Shown here: positions 9,818-17,120 of the stretch, piece after piece
Position numbering within the stretch: position 1 is the stretch's first letter
Layout: the number at the start of each line of letters is the position of its first letter
Source of the DNA: Alphaproteobacteria bacterium
GTDB taxonomy: Bacteria > Pseudomonadota > Alphaproteobacteria > UBA2966
DNA length: 64,000 bases
Assembly: GCA_018650465.1 (NCBI GenBank)
Contig: JABIFY010000027.1
Span: forward strand, 1 to 64,000
Direction of reading: 5' to 3'
Notes under the pieces: generated by a model
What the model saw: only the letters and a program-made list of their open reading frames with translations
Databases searched by the model: none
Told to the model about the DNA's origin: nothing
Translations under genes and position numbers: made by a program

Positions 9818-10666
9818 CTAAGCAACAAGATTGGAGAAAAACTCCGTCATTTTCTTTCTGTTGGCTTTCAAGCCTGACATCAAATCAAATGCAGCCATGG
9901 CCTGATGAAGACACATGATGTCCCCGGTAACAAATTGGCTGCCGAGACTGCGAACATATTTTACAAGTGGTGTTTCAAGCGGAAAATAAACAACCTCTGC
10001 AATCTGATGACGCGGGCGGATCAAGTGTGGCGCCAATGGCAGACCGCCCTTGCCATGCATACCTACGGTGCTGGCATTGACCAATAACATGGCTTGATCC
10101 GTCGCAGACTCAAGATCGATGACAAGATTTATCCTTGGATCGTCGAAATGAGCCACAGTCGCCTGCGCCTGTGCCATGTCCGGATCATGGATCAAAATAG
10201 ATGACGTTGTCTTTTGCTGCAATCCATATATGACGGCGCGTCCGGCACCACCTGCACCCAGGACCAACGCGGCTCCCTGATGTGGGATGGCGCTTTTGGT
10301 TTCCAGGGCGTCCAGCTGGGCGGCAAAACCCAGCCAGTCTGTGTTGTGCCCAGTGGTTTTGCCATCGCGAATGACAACAGTATTGACGGCCCCCAGTTGG
10401 GCGGCATCATCTGAGACATTGTCCAGCAAGGGCATGATCGCCGTCTTGAATGGATGTGTTACATTGCATCCAGCGAAACCAAGACGAACCAGTGACGCCA
10501 GCACCTCAGCCAGATCAGTGTCCTGCAAGCTTCGTTCACTAAAATCGATGGGCTGATAAAAGCCGGGCACACCAAGCGCCCGAAAACCCTCATTATGCAA
10601 AGCAGGTGACAGGGAGCCGCTCAGGTCTCGACCCAACAAACCGGTGAGGTAGCTGGTGTCATTCAT
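9818..10666 (-). CDS. Shikimate/quinate dehydrogenase-like protein (AroE family)
   Basis: NAD(P)-dependent dehydrogenase of 282 residues, the AroE family length. Substrate-domain motifs are present: 'SGSLSPALHNEGFRALG', 'GCNVTHPFKTAIMPLLD' with catalytic K74, and 'NTDWLGF' with D110. The Rossmann glycine motif is 'VLGAGGAGRAVIYGL'. It is last in a minus-strand run (regulator, puuE, uraD, alc, allA, CMD-like, this gene), an odd position for a housekeeping aroE. It is therefore more likely a quinate/shikimate dehydrogenase-like paralogue (YdiB or RifI type) with a catabolic or unknown substrate than the sole biosynthetic AroE. Substrate is not determined by the sequence I can read. Confidence 0.82.
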   Translation of the reverse strand: MNDTSYLTGLLGRDLSGSLSPALHNEGFRALGVPGFYQPIDFSERSLQDTDLAEVLASLVRLGFAGCNVTHPFKTAIMPLLDNVSDDAAQLGAVNTVVIRDGKTTGHNTDWLGFAAQLDALETKSAIPHQGAALVLGAGGAGRAVIYGLQQKTTSSILIHDPDMAQAQATVAHFDDPRINLVIDLESATDQAMLLVNASTVGMHGKGGLPLAPHLIRPRHQIAEVVYFPLETPLVKYVRSLGSQFVTGDIMCLHQAMAAFDLMSGLKANRKKMTEFFSNLVA

Positions 10667-10675
10667 GCCGAATCT

Positions 10676-11248
10676 CTATTCAGCGAAAGGTGGTTCCACG
10701 CCCTCAGGCAGGGGGACGTTGAAGGCGTTCAGGGTCAGGGATACCAGGTGGTAATAACCGATCACGCCGACCAGTTCGACCACACCCTGTTCGCCAAAAA
10801 TTGCCAGGGCTCTTGCGTGCATGTCGTCACTGACACGGCCGTCGGCCACCAGTTCAGTGGCGTAGTCGTGCACCATGTTTTCTTTTTCCACATCTGCGTC
10901 AGGTGCTGCTGCAAAATCTGGACGCCCACCTGCCAACATGGCATCTATGGTCGCTTGGCTATGGCCCGCTTCCATGGCAATTTTTGAATGCAGATACCAT
11001 TCGACCTGGGCCCTGTATTTTCGGGCGGTGATCAAAATGGCGATTTCACTGAGGCGCGGCCCAAGGGTGGTATGATAGCGACAGAACTCGCCCAGTTTTT
11101 GGGCTGAATTGGCAAGGGCCGGGCTGCGTAGCCAGGCATTGAACGGCCCTTGGATGCTGCCACGAATACCGCCAGTGATATCGTCGTAAACTTCTTTTTG
11201 CGGATCGTTCAAATCATCGCGTGTAAGAGCGGCTAGGCGGCTGGTCAT
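10676..11248 (-). CDS. Carboxymuconolactone decarboxylase-family (AhpD-like) protein
   Basis: About 190 residues, all-helical, from the ATG at 11248, which has AGGAC nine bases upstream; the frame is open further upstream but that part runs into allA. Features such as 'GPFNAWLRSPALANSAQKLG', 'LSEIAILITARKYRAQVEW' and 'HSKIAMEAG' fit the CMD/AhpD family. The CxxC redox pair of true AhpD is absent (the site reads EWYLHS), so peroxidase-coupled disulphide chemistry is unlikely; a decarboxylase or isomerase role is open. It lies between allA and the AroE-like gene, 35 bases after allA, and is probably co-transcribed with the purine genes. Function unknown. Confidence 0.78.
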   Translation of the reverse strand: MTSRLAALTRDDLNDPQKEVYDDITGGIRGSIQGPFNAWLRSPALANSAQKLGEFCRYHTTLGPRLSEIAILITARKYRAQVEWYLHSKIAMEAGHSQATIDAMLAGGRPDFAAAPDADVEKENMVHDYATELVADGRVSDDMHARALAIFGEQGVVELVGVIGYYHLVSLTLNAFNVPLPEGVEPPFAE

Positions 11249-11282
11249 GATAGAGGTCCTGTCGATTATTAATGTGTGGCAA

Positions 11283-11783
11283 CTATAGCAGCGTGGCAGT
11301 GGGGGACTGATCCTCATGGAACCAGTGCTCCACCAGATTGTCGCCGGGACCGCCGCGATCGACAACCAGAAAATCGTGATTTTCCTGCAAAACCAGCAAC
11401 GGGTGATGCCAGACCCCGGCATGATAGTTCACACCCTGATCAGCCTCGGCCTGGAAAGCGACAAGGTCTTGTGCTAATGGCGCATCACCTGGCTTGGCGA
11501 CAACAACAAGATACGGTGCCAGTTGCAGCGGCACAAATGCCTGCGATCCAAGGGGATGATGTTCCATCAAACAGATGCCAATGGGCTGCAAGCGGGGCTG
11601 ACCACGAAAGACATTGATCAGGGTATGCCCGCCGTCCAGCGTTTGCACATCGGCCAGGTTATGAAAGCGCTGGGTTGTGCCCTGATTGATGTTCATGATC
11701 TCTGCCCCATCGACCTCGATCACATCACCAAAGGGCGCAAAGGCGTCTTTTGTCAGGGGCTGGATATTCAGGGACAATACCAT
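11283..11783 (-). CDS. allA: Ureidoglycolate lyase
   Basis: Cupin-fold enzyme of 166 residues, the normal AllA length. It splits (S)-ureidoglycolate into glyoxylate and urea, the last step of allantoin use. Recognisable features: N-terminal 'LTKDAFAPFGDVIE', 'INQGTTQRFHNLA', 'LMEHHPLGSQAFVPL', and 'GVNYHAGVWHHPLLVL' with the active-site histidines. It starts nine bases after the allantoicase stop and is part of the puuE-uraD-alc-allA operon. No urease gene is in the window. Confidence 0.95.
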   Translation of the reverse strand: MVLSLNIQPLTKDAFAPFGDVIEVDGAEIMNINQGTTQRFHNLADVQTLDGGHTLINVFRGQPRLQPIGICLMEHHPLGSQAFVPLQLAPYLVVVAKPGDAPLAQDLVAFQAEADQGVNYHAGVWHHPLLVLQENHDFLVVDRGGPGDNLVEHWFHEDQSPTATLL

Positions 11784-11791
11784 GGTTCAAC

Positions 11792-12793
11792 TTATGCCGG
11801 TTTGCCAAAAATACGAAAGCGGCTGATGCCGCCATCGGGGATGCTGTTCAGCTTGACGTGACTGACAGGGCCCAAGGCCGCTATGTCACTGCCACTCCAG
11901 GTATGGATGTTGTCCATCTGAAGTTTTTGCGGTGCCAGCAGCTCTGGCCAGAACATGGCTTGAGTGGTTGTTGAGGCATCCGTACCGCCATCCATCAGGG
12001 CTGCTTGCACAGAACACATATCCGGATAGTTGCCTTTGAAATGTGCCGTATCAACTTCGATTTTTTCAACAATGCCAGGGCAGCCCAATTGCACAATGAT
12101 CCAGTCATTGCCGGGTTCACGTCGGCGACGGGTTTCCCAGCCGTCACCCATATCGGCCCCCCGACCTTCCGTCAGTATGACCCAGGGATCGCCATAGTGG
12201 CTGTTGTTATATCCGACAACGCGCCCGCCACTGGTAATGGCAGATAGTTCCACGGTATCGCCCGAAGCTGACGACCAGTCGACAATCGGCTCGCCATATA
12301 CCCGCAGTCTCGCGATACCGCCGTCCGGGTACATGTGCAGTCGCAAATAGTTGTAGGGCTGGTCTGCCTCAACAGCGACAAAGTGATGGGCGCTTGAACC
12401 CAGTGTTGTCGGCGGCACGATTTCCGTCCACTGGGCATCGTCGCCGGGGTCCTGGTCAGAATACAGGGCTTCGATGGAGGCCGCTGGCGGGAAATTGCCA
12501 GTGAAATATGACGTATCAATATCAACGCCGCGGATCAGTCCGGCGACACCCAGTTTGACGATGCAATAATCGCGGCCACCGTCGCGACGGCGACGGCTTT
12601 CCCAGCCGTCCATCCATTTGCCGTTGTCGTCATAGACATCGGCTTTCCAGACAGCGTCATGGTCCTGCAACATGCGTTCTTTTGGTGCAAAGAAATCGTC
12701 GGTGGCAAAGACAGCCTCAGACCCCAGGCGAGGGGACGCAAGATTGATGGCGCCTTTAGCAAAGTCGGGAAGTTCTGTTTGATCGTCTGCCAT
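11792..12793 (-). CDS. alc: Allantoicase
   Basis: Hydrolyses allantoate to ureidoglycolate and urea. The 333-residue protein has the two tandem jelly-roll repeats of the family: first with '[20 protein letters not shown]' and '[17 protein letters not shown]', second with '[20 protein letters not shown]' and '[17 protein letters not shown]'. The two copies align closely, as expected for the internal duplication. Upstream is uraD (28 bases), downstream allA (9 bases). The pathway here is therefore allantoate to ureidoglycolate directly, not the AllC/AllE ureidoglycine route. Confidence 0.96.
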   Translation of the reverse strand: MADDQTELPDFAKGAINLASPRLGSEAVFATDDFFAPKERMLQDHDAVWKADVYDDNGKWMDGWESRRRRDGGRDYCIVKLGVAGLIRGVDIDTSYFTGNFPPAASIEALYSDQDPGDDAQWTEIVPPTTLGSSAHHFVAVEADQPYNYLRLHMYPDGGIARLRVYGEPIVDWSSASGDTVELSAITSGGRVVGYNNSHYGDPWVILTEGRGADMGDGWETRRRREPGNDWIIVQLGCPGIVEKIEVDTAHFKGNYPDMCSVQAALMDGGTDASTTTQAMFWPELLAPQKLQMDNIHTWSGSDIAALGPVSHVKLNSIPDGGISRFRIFGKPA

Positions 12794-12821
12794 GTCGGCG
12801 AAACCTTTCTGGTCAGGTGAA

Positions 12822-13343
12822 TTAGTCTATCTGGTTGAGCCGGATCAGGGCAATGCGATGCACCTGTTTCAGGGCCTCGGCAAATTCGACATCGGGGCTA
12901 TTGTTGATACGGCTGCGGAAGTCATCCAGAATTTCGACCCGGCCCCGGCCGCTGACCGCCAGGATATATGGGAAGCCAAAGCCTGATTTATATCGATCAT
13001 TCAGGTCCTGAAATTCTGCAAATTCTTCCGCTGTGCATAGGTCCAGACCGGCACCGGCCTGTTCGCTGCTGGACTGGACGGTAAGATCGCCTTGCACGGC
13101 CAGTTTCCCGGCCAAGTCCGGGTGGGCCCGCAACAGCGCCAACTGCGCCGCCTCACCTGAAGCATCGACGATTGCGGCCAGTGTCTTGTGCAAAGCTTCG
13201 GCCTCGTTGTGTGCCTCATTCAGACCACCGTCCCAAGCCTCTTGGGCAATCCACGGAGAATGTTCGTACACCGGGCCAAAGACTTCAACAAATTCATCGC
13301 GTGACAGATCGGCGGGAATCGATTTTGAATATTTGTGTGACAT
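12822..13343 (-). CDS. uraD: 2-oxo-4-hydroxy-4-carboxy-5-ureidoimidazoline (OHCU) decarboxylase
   Basis: A 173-residue all-helical enzyme that converts OHCU to (S)-allantoin, third step of urate breakdown. Visible: N-terminal '[20 protein letters not shown]', the catalytic histidine in '[13 protein letters not shown]', and '[14 protein letters not shown]' near the end. It lies two bases after the puuE stop and is transcribed with it. Standalone form; in some bacteria it is fused to other urate enzymes. Confidence 0.95.
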   Translation of the reverse strand: MSHKYSKSIPADLSRDEFVEVFGPVYEHSPWIAQEAWDGGLNEAHNEAEALHKTLAAIVDASGEAAQLALLRAHPDLAGKLAVQGDLTVQSSSEQAGAGLDLCTAEEFAEFQDLNDRYKSGFGFPYILAVSGRGRVEILDDFRSRINNSPDVEFAEALKQVHRIALIRLNQID

Positions 13344-13345
13344 GT

Positions 13346-14263
13346 TTATTCGGCTGCCTGATACGGGTGGTGCTCGCGCCAGTGCCGGGCAATGTCGACC
13401 CGACGGCAGAACCAGACATCACTGTGGGCCTGGGCATGATCGATAAAGCGTTCCAGCGAAGCGATCCGGCCTGGCCGACCTATGATGCGACAATGCAGGC
13501 CGATGGACATCATGCGGGGAGTATCGGCACCTTCGCGATACAAAACATCAAAGGCATCGCGCAAATAATTGAAGAACTGGTCCCCGGCATTAAAGCCTTG
13601 CGGCGCAGCAAAGCGCATATCGTTGCATTCCAGCGTATAGGGAATGACCAGGTGGCCTTTATCGTCGAATTTGGACCAGAAGGGCAGGTCATCGCTGTAA
13701 TCGTCCGCGTCATACAAAAAGCCACCTTCTTGTGCGACCAGCCTTCGTGTGTTGGGACTGGTGCGCCCGGTGTACCAGCCAAGGGGGCGCTCACCCGTCA
13801 GGCGTTTGTGGATGTCGATGGCTTTAAGCATATGTTCGCGTTCAAGGTCTTCAGGGAAATCCTGGTAATTAATCCAGCGATAGCCGTGGCTGCACAATTC
13901 ATGCCCGTCTTCAAGGGCCGCTTCAATGGCTGCGGGATTTCGCTCCATGGCCATGGCAACAGCAAAAACCGTGATCGGGATGTCCTTGCGTTTGAACAAA
14001 TCAAGCAAGCGCCAGACACCAACCCGACTGCCATATTCATACAAGCTTTCCATGCTCATATGGCGCTGGCCTTCCAGGGGTGGGGTGCCGATCATGTCAC
14101 TGAGAAAGGATTCCGATGCGGCATCGCCGTGCAGGATAGAGTTTTCACCACCTTCTTCGTAGTTCATGACAAACTGCACCGCGACACGGGCACCACCAGG
14201 CCAGTTTGCCTTTGGCGGCTTGGAACCGTAGCCAAGCATGTCTCTGGCATAAGGTTCTGTCAT
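13346..14263 (-). CDS. puuE: Allantoinase, PuuE (polysaccharide-deacetylase fold) type
   Basis: Opens the allantoin ring to give allantoate. This is the metal-independent PuuE class of the NodB/polysaccharide deacetylase superfamily, not the dihydroorotase-like AllB. The 305-residue length is typical. Visible: 'YGSKPPKANWPGGARVAVQF', 'NYEEGGENSILHGD', 'SMESLYEYGSRVGVWRLLD', 'GHELCSHGYRWINYQ' and 'GWYTGRTSPNTRRL'. Its ATG overlaps the stop of the upstream GntR regulator by four bases, so regulator and enzyme are coupled. Confidence 0.95.
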   Translation of the reverse strand: MTEPYARDMLGYGSKPPKANWPGGARVAVQFVMNYEEGGENSILHGDAASESFLSDMIGTPPLEGQRHMSMESLYEYGSRVGVWRLLDLFKRKDIPITVFAVAMAMERNPAAIEAALEDGHELCSHGYRWINYQDFPEDLEREHMLKAIDIHKRLTGERPLGWYTGRTSPNTRRLVAQEGGFLYDADDYSDDLPFWSKFDDKGHLVIPYTLECNDMRFAAPQGFNAGDQFFNYLRDAFDVLYREGADTPRMMSIGLHCRIIGRPGRIASLERFIDHAQAHSDVWFCRRVDIARHWREHHPYQAAE

Positions 14264-15018
14264 ATCAAGTTTCCTGATTTTTCATTATTGACGCGGACAT
14301 TAGAGAAAATGGCGCGCAAATCGGTGCCGTTCTCCTGTTCATCCAGATCAAGCTTTGCTTCACATTCTGCCAGATGCTGCGTCATCTCGTGTTGGGCTGC
14401 TTTCACGTCGCCTGCGTCGATGGCGTCGATGATGGCGAAATGTTCTTTTTGTGAACAAGCCGATTGCCCAGGCGTTTCATATTGTGAAATGGCCAACGAC
14501 GTGCGGCTTACAAGACTGCGCAAGGTGTCGCCCAGGGTTTCGTTCCCGGCAATGTTTGCCAAGGCCAGATGAAATTCACCCGACAGCCTGATCCAGGCAC
14601 CCTTGTCATTGCCCTCAAAGGCTGCCTGTTCTTTTTCCACCAGGCTTTTTAGGACAGAGATATCGTTCTTTTCGCGCCGCTGGCAGGCCAGTTCGATGGC
14701 ACCGTTTTCAATAACCCGGCGAGCCTCAAAAACGTCACGAACTTCTTCTATGGATAAGGAGGCGACCACGGCCCCACGATTGGGTCGGATTTCAACGACA
14801 TGATCGTGCGACAGCCGCTGTAATACGGTCCGGATGACTGTGCGGCTTACGCCAAAGATTTCACCCAGAGTGTCTTCGGCCAGTTTTGTATCCGGTGCCA
14901 GGCGTTGTTCCAGAATCGCGGCAAAAATCTGATCATAAATCCACGCCTGCACATTCCCCTTGGCAGCAGGAGGCGCAGATGTCGGCAAAGTTGACATGTT
15001 ATTTACATTTGATTTCAT
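14260..15018 (-). CDS. GntR-family regulator (FadR/FCD type) of purine genes
   Basis: DNA-binding regulator of about 252 residues from the ATG at 15018; the frame extends to a TTG at 15075 and another ATG lies at 14997, and none has a clear ribosome binding site. Winged helix at about 30-95 ('EDTLGEIFGVSRTVIRTVL', 'VEIRPNRGAVVA'), then a helical FCD ligand-binding domain ('EVRDVFEARRVIENGAIELA', 'FHLALANIAGNETL'). It is the first gene of the puuE-uraD-alc-allA unit and is divergent from uraH-xdhABC, so it probably controls both, with a purine intermediate as ligand (inference). Candidate operators are listed in the divergent gap. Confidence 0.9.
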   Translation of the reverse strand: MKSNVNNMSTLPTSAPPAAKGNVQAWIYDQIFAAILEQRLAPDTKLAEDTLGEIFGVSRTVIRTVLQRLSHDHVVEIRPNRGAVVASLSIEEVRDVFEARRVIENGAIELACQRREKNDISVLKSLVEKEQAAFEGNDKGAWIRLSGEFHLALANIAGNETLGDTLRSLVSRTSLAISQYETPGQSACSQKEHFAIIDAIDAGDVKAAQHEMTQHLAECEAKLDLDEQENGTDLRAIFSNVRVNNEKSGNLI

Positions 15019-15062
15019 GATCAAAATTCGATTTGATTGTTTTTCGGTTACAGGAACAGAAA

Positions 15063-15090
15063 ATATTGTATCCAAAACAAATTACAATAT
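15063..15090. promoter_or_regulatory. Candidate operator: inverted repeat ATATTGTA-N12-TACAATAT
   Basis: Perfect 8-base inverted repeat with a 12-base spacer in the AT-rich divergent promoter between the GntR regulator and uraH. An overlapping direct repeat TGTATCCAAAA occurs at 15067-15077 and 15090-15100, and a further TACAATAT half-site lies at 15200-15207. The position just upstream of the regulator start suits autoregulation. Assignment to this regulator is inference. Confidence 0.4.
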
Positions 15091-15216
15091 GTATCCAAAA
15101 ATATAGATATACAAGCTCAAAATTAAGGGTTTCAACCATTGGTTTTTTTGTGTGACACGAAATTAGGTAATATTTAGTGATCTGAATAATTATTATGAAT
15201 ACAATATTTCTATTTT

Positions 15217-15247
15217 TTGCATGCAATTCAAAATATGGCATGCCATA
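15217..15247. promoter_or_regulatory. Candidate operator: two GCATGC-centred palindromes
   Basis: TTGCATGCAA (15217-15226) and TATGGCATGCCATA (15234-15247) are perfect palindromes sharing the GCATGC core, with centres 19 bases apart, roughly two helical turns. They lie 38-68 bases before the uraH ATG, where a repressor would block transcription of uraH-xdhABC. The FCD-type GntR encoded next door is the likely binder; this is inferred from position only. Confidence 0.45.
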
Positions 15248-15284
15248 CTTCTGCGATGGGTGGAATATTAAGGGTGGGGCCTGA

Positions 15285-15638
15285 ATGGGATTTTTGACGA
15301 CACATGTTTTGGATACGGCACGGGGCTGCCCTGCTGAAGGTGTCGGGATAGAGCTTTTTCGACTAACCGGTGACAAACGTGAAAAGCTGAACACCGTTGT
15401 GACCAATGATGACGGCCGCGTGGACGGCCCCATATTGGCTGAAGCAGACTTTCAAACCGGGACGTATGAGCTGGTTTTTTTGGCCGGAAATTACCTTAAA
15501 GCCTCTGGTGCACCTTTGACGGACCCCGCCTTTCTGGATGAAATCCCGATCCGCTTCGGCATATCCGACGGGGACGCGCACTATCATGTGCCTTTATTGT
15601 TGTCGCCTTATGGCTACAGTACCTACAGGGGAAGCTGA
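15285..15638 (+). CDS. uraH: 5-hydroxyisourate hydrolase (transthyretin-like)
   Basis: Hydrolyses 5-hydroxyisourate to OHCU, second step of urate breakdown. The 117-residue protein begins '[18 protein letters not shown]' and ends with the family's diagnostic C-terminal 'YRGS', preceded by '[15 protein letters not shown]'. No signal peptide, so cytoplasmic. First gene of the rightward purine unit; xdhA follows after 18 bases. Confidence 0.96.
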   Translation: MGFLTTHVLDTARGCPAEGVGIELFRLTGDKREKLNTVVTNDDGRVDGPILAEADFQTGTYELVFLAGNYLKASGAPLTDPAFLDEIPIRFGISDGDAHYHVPLLLSPYGYSTYRGS

Positions 15639-15656
15639 CGTGAGGTCTGATACGTA

Positions 15657-17120
15657 ATGCGATCAAGCGTAAATTTTTTGCTGGGTGACGAGCCACGCGA
15701 ACTAACCGACATCGATCCAACCATGACAGTGCTGCGGTATTTGCGTGAAGTCGAAGGCCGGGTGGGTTCCAAGGAAGGTTGTGCCGAAGGCGATTGTGGC
15801 GCCTGCACCGTTGTTCTGGCTGAAGTTCAGGGCGACGCGCTGACATATCGTGCCGTCAATGCCTGCATTCAGTTTGTACCCACGCTGGAAGGCAAACAAT
15901 TACTTACCGTAGAAGACCTGAAGGCGTCGGACGGCGCCCTGCACCCGGTTCAACAATCCATGGTCGACAATCATGGCTCCCAATGCGGGTTCTGCACCCC
16001 CGGATTTGTCATGTCCCTGCATGCGCTTTACCAGCAGGGCGGGGCGCAGGATCGTCTTGAGATCGATAATGCTTTGGCCGGGAACCTGTGTCGTTGCACT
16101 GGCTATGGTCCCATTGTCGCTGCCGCCCGCGCCATGACCGATTATGACGCGCCCGCCGAGGGCGATATGCCTGTGGCCGAGGTGATCGCACATTTGAAAG
16201 GCTTGCAAGAGGGCGATGGTGTGTCGCTGGAATGGCGGGGCCGGAAATATTTTGCGCCGCGCAGCCTCGAAGCCCTGGCCGCGATTTATAAACATCACAC
16301 TGAAGCCAATATTCTGGCGGGCGGAACCGACATTGGCCTCTGGGTCACCAAACAACATCGGCGCTTGCAAACAGTGATCTATATTGGCGATGTTGCAGAA
16401 CTTGATACGCTGGAAGTGGTCGATGGTGTATTACAAATCGGGGCCGGTGTGACCTACGAGCGGGCGCTTGAAACGATCTGCGAACATTTCCCTGAATTTG
16501 GCGAGGTCATGCGCCGCATCGGCTCAACCCAGATCAGGAATGCGGGCACCATCGGCGGTAATGTGGCTAATGGCTCACCCATTGGTGATTCGCCGCCGGT
16601 TCTGATTGCGCTGGGCGCAAGGTTGGTATTGCGCTGTGGCCCGGATGTCCGCGAGATGGCGCTGGAAGACTTCTTTGTGGATTACGGCAAGCAGGACCGC
16701 CAGCCCGGCGAGTTTGTCGAACGCATTGATGTGCCGTTGGCTGCCCCTGACGTGATGTTCAGAAGTTACAAAATCAGCAAACGCTTTGATCAGGATATTA
16801 CGGCAGCGCTTGGGGCTTTTGCCGTGACTCTGGATGACAGTGGAAATGTCGCCAGCGCCCGCATTTGTTTTGGCGGCATGGCAGCAACACCCAAACGCGC
16901 CACCGCGACCGAGGCCGCCTTGCTGGGCCAGCCCTGGACAGAAGAAACGATGCAGGCCGCTGCGGAACACATGGCGACCGATTATGCACCCCTGACCGAT
17001 ATGCGTGCGAGTGCTGATTACCGCATGAAGGTCTCGAAAAACCTGCTGACAAAATTCTGGCTGGAAACCACAGACGAGACCCTGGAGTCACGCTTGGTGG
17101 GGGTCGCCGTCAATGGATGA
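15657..17120 (+). CDS. xdhA: Xanthine dehydrogenase small subunit (FeS + FAD)
   Basis: Electron-transfer subunit of molybdenum xanthine dehydrogenase, which oxidises hypoxanthine and xanthine to urate. The 487 residues hold a plant-type [2Fe-2S] domain (C42, C47, C50, C70), a second helical [2Fe-2S] domain (C110, C113, C145, C147 in 'CGFCTPG' and 'CRCTGY'), and a FAD-binding domain (about 195-480) with 'ILAGGTDIGLWVTK' and 'GTIGGNVANGSPIGD'. GAGGT precedes the ATG. Overlaps the start of xdhB by eight bases. Confidence 0.96.
   Translation: MRSSVNFLLGDEPRELTDIDPTMTVLRYLREVEGRVGSKEGCAEGDCGACTVVLAEVQGDALTYRAVNACIQFVPTLEGKQLLTVEDLKASDGALHPVQQSMVDNHGSQCGFCTPGFVMSLHALYQQGGAQDRLEIDNALAGNLCRCTGYGPIVAAARAMTDYDAPAEGDMPVAEVIAHLKGLQEGDGVSLEWRGRKYFAPRSLEALAAIYKHHTEANILAGGTDIGLWVTKQHRRLQTVIYIGDVAELDTLEVVDGVLQIGAGVTYERALETICEHFPEFGEVMRRIGSTQIRNAGTIGGNVANGSPIGDSPPVLIALGARLVLRCGPDVREMALEDFFVDYGKQDRQPGEFVERIDVPLAAPDVMFRSYKISKRFDQDITAALGAFAVTLDDSGNVASARICFGGMAATPKRATATEAALLGQPWTEETMQAAAEHMATDYAPLTDMRASADYRMKVSKNLLTKFWLETTDETLESRLVGVAVNG

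Noticed and set aside
9818-10666. Housekeeping shikimate dehydrogenase aroE
   Set aside because: Motifs fit the family, but its place at the end of an allantoin operon makes a catabolic or unknown paralogue more likely, so no symbol was given.
13172-14572. Plus-strand open frame of 466 codons across uraD, puuE and the GntR gene
   Set aside because: It lies antisense to three well-identified genes; its protein is low in recognisable motifs and the frame is open because of codon bias on the other strand.
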